Shown here: positions 34,771-41,539 of the stretch, in pieces | Numbering within the stretch: the first letter of the stretch is position 1 | Layout of the letters: each line of letters opens with the position of its first letter | DNA from: an uncultured Prevotellaceae bacterium | GTDB taxonomy: Bacteria; Bacteroidota; Bacteroidia; Bacteroidales; Bacteroidaceae | Length of the DNA stretch: 64,000 bases | NCBI GenBank assembly: GCA_946404865.1 | Contig: CAMJFC010000004.1 | Coordinates: 32,855-96,854 of the forward strand | Reading direction: 5' to 3' | The notes under the pieces: generated by a model | What the model was told of the DNA's origin: nothing | What the model saw: only the letters and a program-made list of their open reading frames with translations | Databases searched by the model: none | Made by a program: the position numbers and the translations under genes

Positions 34771-34807
34771 TTCATCATATATCATTCACAATCAACATAT
34801 TTTCTAT

Positions 34808-35887
34808 ATGATTTCTAATCAATCGTTATCCGCTTCTTCGTTAGCGTCCTCCTCCCTCCCCATCTTAGCTGTAACCATGGGCGACCCCGCCGGAATAGGT
34901 CCGGAAATCATAGTGCGTGCCCTTAGTCGTAAGGAGACGTACGAAAAATGTCGTCCTATAGTCACTGGTGATGCCGCTGTGATGCGCGAGGCGGTACGTC
35001 TGCTCGGACTCGATGTCAACATTAATGCTGTTGAACGAGTCAGTGAGGCGAAGTTCGAATGGGGCACCATTGATGTGCTCGACCTGCATTGTGTGGATAT
35101 GTCTTCATTCCGCTTCGGCGAAGTACAGGCTCAATGTGGCAATGCCGCCTTTGTCTGCATCCGTAAGGCCATCGACCTGGCTATGGCTGATGAGGTGGAT
35201 GGTACGGTGACGGCACCCCTCAATAAGGAGGCCTTGAACTTGGCTGGTCATCATTTTGATGGTCATACCGAGATTTATGCCACCTTCACGGGAACGAAAA
35301 AATACGCCATGATGCTGGCCGATGAGAATATCCGTGTCATTCACGTTTCAACACACGTTCCACTGAGAAAGGCTTGCGACTTGGTGAAAAAAGAACGGAT
35401 TATCGAGGTGACGGAACTGATAGACGACGCTTGCCGTCAGTTTGGTATCGAACATCCTCATATCGGTGTTGCCGGTCTGAATCCACATAGCAGTGAGAAC
35501 GGCATGTTCGGCTATGAAGAGGCGCAAGAGATTACTCCGGCTATCGAGGAACTGCGTGCACGTGGGTTTAATGTGGATGGACCTGTGCCCCCCGACAGTA
35601 TTTTTGCGAAAGCCAAATGTGGACAGTTCGACGGTTGCGTGGCCATGTATCACGACCAAGGACATATTCCACTCAAGGTGTGTGCTTTCAACTGGAATAA
35701 AGAAACGGGCAAAATGGAGAGCGCTTCGGGTGTCAACATCACCCTTGGTCTGCCGATTATTCGTGTCAGTGTCGATCATGGCACGGCTTTTGATGTGGCA
35801 GGCAAAGGTATCGCAAGCGATACGGCCATGACGCTCTCCATCGATTATGCTACACGCATGGCTATCTACCGGCTTCAGCATAAATGA
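34808..35887 (+). CDS. pdxA2: PdxA-family dehydrogenase, PdxA2 type (D-threonate 4-phosphate dehydrogenase)
   Basis: 359 residues from the ATG at 34808. After a low-complexity start (SLSASSLASSSLPILA) come the PdxA landmarks: MGDPAGIGPEIIVRAL, DGTVTAPLNKEAL, GHTEIYA, GLNPHSSENGMFGYEE and MYHDQGHIPLK. The family oxidises and decarboxylates 4-phosphorylated four-carbon acids. The 4-base overlap with a DUF1537 kinase is the signature of the PdxA2 branch (D-threonate or D-erythronate 4-phosphate to DHAP and CO2) rather than pyridoxine synthesis. Substrate choice depends on the kinase partner. Confidence 0.8.
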   Translation: MISNQSLSASSLASSSLPILAVTMGDPAGIGPEIIVRALSRKETYEKCRPIVTGDAAVMREAVRLLGLDVNINAVERVSEAKFEWGTIDVLDLHCVDMSSFRFGEVQAQCGNAAFVCIRKAIDLAMADEVDGTVTAPLNKEALNLAGHHFDGHTEIYATFTGTKKYAMMLADENIRVIHVSTHVPLRKACDLVKKERIIEVTELIDDACRQFGIEHPHIGVAGLNPHSSENGMFGYEEAQEITPAIEELRARGFNVDGPVPPDSIFAKAKCGQFDGCVAMYHDQGHIPLKVCAFNWNKETGKMESASGVNITLGLPIIRVSVDHGTAFDVAGKGIASDTAMTLSIDYATRMAIYRLQHK

Positions 35888-36999
35888 TTGTCATCGCCGA
35901 CGATATCACAGGAGCTGCTGAGATCGCGGGCATCGCATTTCAGCACGGCCTCCAAGTGCATCTCTCTATCGGTGCGGATGGAGAGGTGTCACCGTGTGAT
36001 GTCCATGTCATCGCCACCGACACCCGTTCCATGACGGAGCAAGAAGCCGTCCCCGCTACTAAACAAATTCTCATGCTTCTCACTCCTCACCCATCGGGTC
36101 AGACCTCTCAACCTTCGCCCCTCACCTCATTATTCTTTAAAAAGACGGATTCCGCTCTACGTGGCCATGTGATTGCTGAACTGTCTGCTCTGATGCAAGT
36201 CACAGGTTGTCAAAGGGCTGTTTTCCTTCCTGCCAATCCGTCAAAAGGACGTGTCATCCGTCAAGGCGTCTATCGTATCAATGGTGTGCCCATCCATCAA
36301 ACGGATTTCTCTTTCGACCCTGAATTTCCTGCCACAACATCTTCGATGGAAGAGCGCTTTCCCGATGCAGCCGAACACCATGTCATCATGCCGGATGCTT
36401 GCTCCGTGGACGATATCATCCAAGTGGTCAATGAATACGATGATGGCCACACCTTTTTTGCCGGGGCAGCTGACCTCTTTACGGTATTGCTCACATCTTT
36501 TACTTCTCACTCCAACCCTTCTTCCCTCAACCTTCATTCTTCTCATCCCTCAACCCTCAACCCTCAACCTTCAACCCTCTTCCTTTGTGGCAGTACGCAA
36601 AGCGTGCCTCCTGACATAGGATTGCCTGTCTGCCCGATGCCTCTGTCCGTTTATGAGGGGGAATCAAGTCCCAGTCTATGGTTTCAACAAATGAAAGAAA
36701 CCTACACGTCAGGTCAAGGGGTGATTCTGACCATTCCCCACCGTCATCTTACAGGGCGTGCTGTCGCTATCCGGTTGCGTGAGACCATGGCTTGGATGAC
36801 CAATGAACTGATAAAAATACACCGTCCCCAGCGACTGGTCATTGAGGGCGGTGCCACTGCTTTCGCTTGTTTAAATGCCGTCGGATGGCATCAGTTTCAA
36901 GTCACAAAGGTATTTGCACCGGGAGTCGTGGCGATGACGACACCAGAAGGTTCAACAGTCATCCTCAAACCCGGCAGTTATCCTTGGCATAAAGTCTGA
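35884..36999 (+). CDS. DUF1537 four-carbon acid sugar kinase (D-threonate kinase candidate)
   Basis: 371 residues, shorter than the usual 400-430. The N-terminal substrate domain shows VIADDITGAAEIAG and FFKKTDSALRGHV; the C-terminal nucleotide domain shows VIEGGATAFACLNAVGWHQF and LKPGSYPWHKV. The family phosphorylates D-threonate, L-threonate, D-erythronate or 3-oxo-isoapionate. Overlap with pdxA2 favours D-threonate or D-erythronate. Two low-complexity inserts (PHPSGQTSQPSPLTS near 65 and HSNPSSLNLHSSHPSTLNPQ near 205), partly from CCCTCAA tandem units at 36547-36585, interrupt the fold. The second is near the domain linker, so activity is plausible but untested. Confidence 0.8.
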   Translation: MIVIADDITGAAEIAGIAFQHGLQVHLSIGADGEVSPCDVHVIATDTRSMTEQEAVPATKQILMLLTPHPSGQTSQPSPLTSLFFKKTDSALRGHVIAELSALMQVTGCQRAVFLPANPSKGRVIRQGVYRINGVPIHQTDFSFDPEFPATTSSMEERFPDAAEHHVIMPDACSVDDIIQVVNEYDDGHTFFAGAADLFTVLLTSFTSHSNPSSLNLHSSHPSTLNPQPSTLFLCGSTQSVPPDIGLPVCPMPLSVYEGESSPSLWFQQMKETYTSGQGVILTIPHRHLTGRAVAIRLRETMAWMTNELIKIHRPQRLVIEGGATAFACLNAVGWHQFQVTKVFAPGVVAMTTPEGSTVILKPGSYPWHKV

Positions 37000-37149
37000 C
37001 ATCAGCAGATTACTTTTTATTCTTCTTGCCAGTTTGCTTGCTCAACTCTTGTATGGCCTTGTTTTGTGGGGTAAATCATTGTTGAAATGTACTTCTATCT
37101 GCGCTTTCGTACAAAAAAGCTCTACTTTCATACATGCATCAGGCGATAA

Positions 37150-37182
37150 TTCGTACAGTGCTTCAAAACTGATTATCTTTGC
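37150..37182 (+). promoter_or_regulatory. promoter of the archaemetzincin-like lipoprotein gene
   Basis: TTCG at 37150-37153 (one mismatch to TTTG), a 20-base spacer, and TATCTTTGC at 37174-37182. Transcription would start near 37189, which rules out the longer upstream reading frame. The rest of 37000-37216 shows no gene. Confidence 0.6.
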
Positions 37183-37216
37183 GGTCAGAATGAAGCATGG
37201 TAATAATGTAATTGTT

Positions 37217-37849
37217 ATGAAAATGATAATTGTTATGAAAATGAAACAGCTATTGATTTTTTTGACAGTCTCCGTCCTTATGGTGGGCTGCGGTAAACAA
37301 CAAAATGTTGATGAAAAAATCCGGTGCACCTGTCCACCTATAGTGATTTTACAACCTACCTCAGAGTTTTCGACGAAAGAGGTTAATGCATTGGTTCCCC
37401 GACTGAACGACTTCATCAACGAGAGCTTGGGATATGAGCTTGAGATAGAGGTGTCGTCTCCTATCAAACTCGATGACTCTATGAAAAATGACAATGGTAT
37501 AGGCTACAGCGCCAATAAGATAATCAGTCGATTAGGAGATAGTTCTCACAACGCCATCATCGTGGTCACGCATCAAGACGTCTCATACGCAGATGAGAAT
37601 GTGTCAGGGGTGGGATGCGGACTGTCCTTTAAAGGAAAACAGGTATGCGTGGCCTCTGACTGCAGATTGAAGAATAATAAGAGGGATTTCTGGAAAGTGG
37701 TTGCTCATGAATTGTCACATTCCTTCTTTAGTCTTCAACATTGTGTAAAAAATGACCCGCAATGTGTGGCTCATGAAACGAATATGCAGAATATCTCTGG
37801 TATGAAACACTTATGTGATGATTGTAAATCCAAAATCATAATCAAGTAG
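37217..37849 (+). CDS. archaemetzincin-like zinc metalloprotease lipoprotein
   Basis: 210 residues. The lipoprotein signal (MKQLLIFLTVSVLMVGC) predicts a lipid-anchored envelope protein. The C-terminal zinc motif HELSHSFFSLQHC, followed by a second Cys six residues on and a CDDC pair near the end, matches the archaemetzincin pattern HExxHx5HC...CxxC. Archaemetzincins are small zinc peptidases of poorly known role, usually cytosolic; a lipoprotein form is less usual. Several in-frame ATGs exist (37217, 37235, 37241); the first two lie in an 18-bp tandem duplication and either is possible. The promoter excludes starts before 37189. Confidence 0.72.
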   Translation: MKMIIVMKMKQLLIFLTVSVLMVGCGKQQNVDEKIRCTCPPIVILQPTSEFSTKEVNALVPRLNDFINESLGYELEIEVSSPIKLDDSMKNDNGIGYSANKIISRLGDSSHNAIIVVTHQDVSYADENVSGVGCGLSFKGKQVCVASDCRLKNNKRDFWKVVAHELSHSFFSLQHCVKNDPQCVAHETNMQNISGMKHLCDDCKSKIIIK

Positions 37850-37873
37850 TTTCTTTTCTTGATAAAAGTAAGA

Positions 37874-37909
37874 AGCACTCATCCCAAACCACGGTTTGAG
37901 ATGAGTGCT
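37874..37909. terminator. hairpin between convergent genes
   Basis: AGCACTCATC pairs with GATGAGTGCT, with an inner CAAAC/GTTTG stem. It lies between the converging metalloprotease and zinc dehydrogenase genes. No clear T run follows, so terminator function is likely but weakly supported. Confidence 0.45.
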
Positions 37910-37983
37910 GACTGCTCTTTCAGAGCGGTACTTTTGAGGTTGACAAATCCTTTAGAACGATGCGCTCAAAAAAGATACCGATA

Positions 37984-39003
37984 TTAAAAAGATACCAAGA
38001 TGCGGAACACTTTGCCTGGTGCTTCTGCCCATTTGGCCATGGCTTCAGGAGCCTCTTCGGGCAAGACAACGCGACTGATCAGTGAGTCCACCGGACAGGT
38101 GCCTTTCTCCAAATAGTGGATGACGGCACGGAAATCAGAGGGTTGCGCATTGCGTGAACCGCGGATATCCAATTCCTTCTGTACAAAATATTTGGTTTGG
38201 AACGACACCTCGGTCTTGGCATAACCGATACAGATGACACGGCCGGTAAAGGCCACTTCATCTACGGCCATCTGATACGTCACAGGACTACCCACGGCTT
38301 CTATCACCACATCGGGCCCGAAACCACCCGAGGTCATTTCCATCAAACGTGCGTGAACATCATCCTTGAGGGTGTTCACGGTATAGTTGGCTCCCATCTT
38401 TTTGGCTAATGCCAATTTCTCGTCGTCGATGTCGGCGGCTATCACCGTGGCACCGCGTTGTGCGGCACGTACCACGGCTCCCATGCCCACCATCCCGCAA
38501 CCAATGACCATGACCACGTCGATATCGGTCACTTGCGCTCTCGACACAGCGTGGAATCCCACACTCATTGGTTCTATCAGAGCGCAGGTTCTTGGTGTGA
38601 GCAGTCCGGCAGGAATGATTTTCTCCCACGGCAGGACCAGATACTCACGCATGGCACCATCGCGTTGCACTCCCAAAGTCTCATTATGCTGACAGGCATT
38701 CACGCGATTGTTTCTACACGAGGCGCACTTGCCACAGTTGGTATAGGGATTGACCGTCACCGTCATGCCGGGTTTCAAACCATCAGGCACATGAGCACCC
38801 ACTTTCACCACCACGGCACCCACCTCGTGACCGGGTATCACGGGCATCTTCACCATGGGGTTCTTACCGAGATACGTGCTTAGGTCGCTTCCGCAAAACC
38901 CCACGTATTTCAACTGTAACAACACGTCATCGGCTCCCATCTCCACTTCGGGAATGTTCACCACCGACATCTCTCTCTCTGCAGTTATTTGTATTGCTTT
39001 CAT
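37984..39003 (-). CDS. zinc-dependent dehydrogenase, L-galactonate 5-dehydrogenase type
   Basis: 339-residue medium-chain dehydrogenase. Catalytic zinc region CGSDLSTYLGKNP and GHEVGAVV, structural zinc cluster CGKCASCRNNRVNAC, NAD fold VIGCGMVGMGAV. The GSRNAQPSDF segment strongly recalls E. coli LgoD (GSRNATPEDF), which oxidises L-galactonate to D-tagaturonate. Downstream of a lactonase and an L-galactose dehydrogenase-like reductase, it completes the three-step route described in Bacteroides vulgatus. Last gene of the - strand trio, 107 bases after the lactonase. Confidence 0.82.
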   Translation of the reverse strand: MKAIQITAEREMSVVNIPEVEMGADDVLLQLKYVGFCGSDLSTYLGKNPMVKMPVIPGHEVGAVVVKVGAHVPDGLKPGMTVTVNPYTNCGKCASCRNNRVNACQHNETLGVQRDGAMREYLVLPWEKIIPAGLLTPRTCALIEPMSVGFHAVSRAQVTDIDVVMVIGCGMVGMGAVVRAAQRGATVIAADIDDEKLALAKKMGANYTVNTLKDDVHARLMEMTSGGFGPDVVIEAVGSPVTYQMAVDEVAFTGRVICIGYAKTEVSFQTKYFVQKELDIRGSRNAQPSDFRAVIHYLEKGTCPVDSLISRVVLPEEAPEAMAKWAEAPGKVFRILVSF

Positions 39004-39110
39004 ATGATAATAATAAATAAATTACTCCAAATACTTAAATATATATACTTCGTACTTTAACTTACTAAACTCATGTTTCGCATGTTCTTAAATTCTTGGA
39101 ATTTAAGATG

Positions 39111-40028
39111 TCACTCCGACATGTTTTTCACATACGGCAGTACAATTAAATCGCGGAGTCCGTAAAACCGTTCAGCATTGCCGCCTAAGAAGAGCGATTT
39201 CTCTTCGTCTGTCAATTCCTTACTCTTCACGACGAAATCATAACTCATCTTATAGGTGATGGCAGTGATGGTGCGGGGATAGTCGCTGCCCCACATCAGT
39301 TTGTCCATGCCCACAAGGTCAGCGGCTTCACGGATGGCACGAATGGCTCCGGGGTAGGGGTAAAACTCGCTGTTGTAGAGCCAGGTGATACCGCCTGACT
39401 CCACATAGACGTTTGCATAGCGGGCTAATCGAATCTGCTCCAACCACTTCTCACGGGTCGGCATCCCGAAATGGCCAATGGCGATACGTAGCCGTGGGTG
39501 GGTTTCTGCCACCTCGCGTAATTCGCCTACTTGCAGGTCGCCATCGGCGAGGGTCACGGAAAGAAACAAGTCATGCCGTTCCATCACGTCATACATGGCC
39601 ATCATCTCCGGGCTGTTGAGCAACACGCGGCGGTTGTCGAGGATAAGTCGGTGTCCGGGAATGGCGATGCCGTCGAATCCGCGCTCCACGAGTGTCACCG
39701 CCTCAGCTGCCATGTCATGACCGAAGCAATCGACCATGCCGCATACCAGAAAGCGGTCGGGAAACTGTTTTCGAACGGTCTCCAAATAGTCATTTTGGTT
39801 GCCGTCGATAAGCTCTTGAACCACCACGGCGGCTGACACTTGTGCATAGTTCATGTTGGAGAGGAAAATCTCAGCACTATTCTTTCCGTCTATCATGAAC
39901 GGAGGAATCATCTGCACCTCTTCACCGAGAAAGAGACTCCGTCCATTCTCTGTGGTACGGATTTCCAATCCGTTCCATGTCGTGTCTTGTCTCAGCCACA
40001 AATGGCTGTGGGCATCTATGATTGTCAT
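39111..40028 (-). CDS. amidohydrolase-family sugar lactonase (L-galactonolactonase type)
   Basis: 305-residue TIM-barrel amidohydrolase (COG3618 type) with the metal motif DAHSHLWL at 5-12, GFDGIAIPGHR, AIGHFGMP and the late acidic residue in WGSDYPRT. Relatives hydrolyse L-fucono-, L-rhamnono- and L-galactonolactones. Eleven bases after the aldo/keto reductase gene and followed by the LgoD-like dehydrogenase, it most likely opens the lactone made by the reductase partner. Cytoplasmic, no signal peptide. Confidence 0.8.
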   Translation of the reverse strand: MTIIDAHSHLWLRQDTTWNGLEIRTTENGRSLFLGEEVQMIPPFMIDGKNSAEIFLSNMNYAQVSAAVVVQELIDGNQNDYLETVRKQFPDRFLVCGMVDCFGHDMAAEAVTLVERGFDGIAIPGHRLILDNRRVLLNSPEMMAMYDVMERHDLFLSVTLADGDLQVGELREVAETHPRLRIAIGHFGMPTREKWLEQIRLARYANVYVESGGITWLYNSEFYPYPGAIRAIREAADLVGMDKLMWGSDYPRTITAITYKMSYDFVVKSKELTDEEKSLFLGGNAERFYGLRDLIVLPYVKNMSE

Positions 40029-40038
40029 TGTTCCTGTT

Positions 40039-40989
40039 TTATGAATTTTTCCATCTCACTCTCATCTGGTCTCCGATGATCGCTCTTACTTCTTTCACCA
40101 TCTCGTGCATCTTGTCATAATCAATGTTTTGCTCATTGACATTTGCGATATTTAAAACCACATTTTTCGGATTGGCACTGCTGAACAGGGTCGTTGCGAT
40201 GCGCGGATTCAGACTGGTGGCATATTCCATGGCCAACCGCTCTATCTGATAGTTCTTCTCCGAACAATAGGCGGCGGCGCGTGCGCATGCGTCTTTCAGT
40301 GTTTGCGGGGCGGGGTGCCAATCGGGCGCACCACGCCGGGAGAGAAGGCCCATGGAGAGGGGCGAAGCGTTGATGACGCCGATACCGCGCTCTTCGAAGA
40401 AGTCCAAATAGTCAAGCAGCAGGTCATCGTTCAGGCAATAGTGGCAGAAACAAAGCACGCTCTCTACCGTACCCGGCTCGGAGTGCTCAATCACCCAACG
40501 CAAGTTCTCGGGTTGCAGGTCGGTGATGCCGACATGTCGTACCACCCCCTCTTTGCGTAATTCGACCAAGGCGGGCAGGGTCTCTTCCACTACTTGATGC
40601 AAATCGGCAAACTCCACGTCATGCACGTTGATGAGGTCGATATAATCGACGTTCAACCGCTCCATGCTCTCATACACACTCTCTTTGGCACGACGGGCAG
40701 AGTAGTCCCAATAGTTCACGCCATCCTTGCCGTAACGCCCCACTTTTGTGGAGAGGTAATAGTGGTTACGGGGCAATTCCTTGAGCGCCTTGCCCAATAC
40801 GGTTTCAGCTTTTAGATGACCGTAGTATGGTGACACGTCAATAAAGTTGATGCCCATCGAGACGGCTTTAATCACGGCTTGAATGCCTTCATCTTCGTGG
40901 ACGCTGTGAAAAACACCGCCTAATGAGGAGGCGCCGAAACTCAAGTTCGATACTCGCATCCCTGTCTTCCCAAGTTCGTTATAGACCAT
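40039..40989 (-). CDS. aldo/keto reductase resembling plant L-galactose dehydrogenase
   Basis: 316 residues with the AKR catalytic set Asp51, Tyr56, Lys82 and His123 (FIDVSPYYGHLKAE, YYLSTKVGRYG, INVHDVEF). Long stretches follow the plant L-galactose dehydrogenase pattern (FGASSLGGVF, SVLCFCHYCLNDDLLLDYL, GVINASPLSMGLLS, PDWHPA). It would oxidise L-galactose, or L-fucose, to the lactone with NAD(P). First gene of the trio; the start at 40989 is the only good one. Its presence with a GH95 enzyme 26 kb away links release and catabolism of the same sugar. Confidence 0.85.
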   Translation of the reverse strand: MVYNELGKTGMRVSNLSFGASSLGGVFHSVHEDEGIQAVIKAVSMGINFIDVSPYYGHLKAETVLGKALKELPRNHYYLSTKVGRYGKDGVNYWDYSARRAKESVYESMERLNVDYIDLINVHDVEFADLHQVVEETLPALVELRKEGVVRHVGITDLQPENLRWVIEHSEPGTVESVLCFCHYCLNDDLLLDYLDFFEERGIGVINASPLSMGLLSRRGAPDWHPAPQTLKDACARAAAYCSEKNYQIERLAMEYATSLNPRIATTLFSSANPKNVVLNIANVNEQNIDYDKMHEMVKEVRAIIGDQMRVRWKNS

Positions 40990-41087
40990 AATTCTTTCGT
41001 ATTTAAGTTTTAATGATTTCTCAACACAAAAAAGTCTCCTAATCCAAGTCTCAGAACGATTGTCCTTTCACTTCCTTTACCCCTTGA

Positions 41088-41537
41088 TTACCCCTCTGGT
41101 TGCAACAAATCGACCAACATGTAGGCCGGGAAGGAGATGTAGCCTGATGATTTCTTCAAGTGTATGATATGATAGTCACCTTCTTCACGGGTTTCCAACA
41201 AACCATCTTCTTTTAGAATATCTTCATTTTCTTTCCGCACTACAGCACCTTCATCAGTCAAGGCCAGGTCTAAAATGCTATATGTGTTTGGAAAACGCAT
41301 CTCAAAATAATCAGCATGCGTACTGTCGATACTGATGTCGGTTTTGCCTTTGTTCAAATAGACACGGTCAATGGCTCGGATGACGGAGTCTTGCAACACA
41401 TCGACCACCAACGCTTCGCTCTTCAGGGGCAGATTCTCGTTGGCGTAATTCGTAGTGTGCTGCAGACTCAGAACAGCATATATACACATGACTATTGTGA
41501 GCAAGATTCCGGTACGGATAGCTATTTGATGATTCAT
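41088..41537 (-). CDS. small single-pass membrane protein, unknown
   Basis: 149 residues with one N-terminal membrane helix (GILLTIVMCIYAVLSL) and a soluble, mainly beta-looking remainder ending in SSGYISFPAYMLVDLLQPEG. I recognise no family. It starts 2 bases after the stop of the giant SEDS-transpeptidase gene, so the two are almost certainly translated together, and it may be an accessory factor for that protein. Confidence 0.7.
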   Translation of the reverse strand: MNHQIAIRTGILLTIVMCIYAVLSLQHTTNYANENLPLKSEALVVDVLQDSVIRAIDRVYLNKGKTDISIDSTHADYFEMRFPNTYSILDLALTDEGAVVRKENEDILKEDGLLETREEGDYHIIHLKKSSGYISFPAYMLVDLLQPEG

Positions 41538-41539
41538 GA

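Noticed and set aside
34808..35887. Pyridoxine-biosynthetic PdxA
   Set aside because: The gene overlaps a DUF1537 kinase and lies in a sugar catabolic run with no other vitamin B6 genes, which marks the PdxA2 branch.
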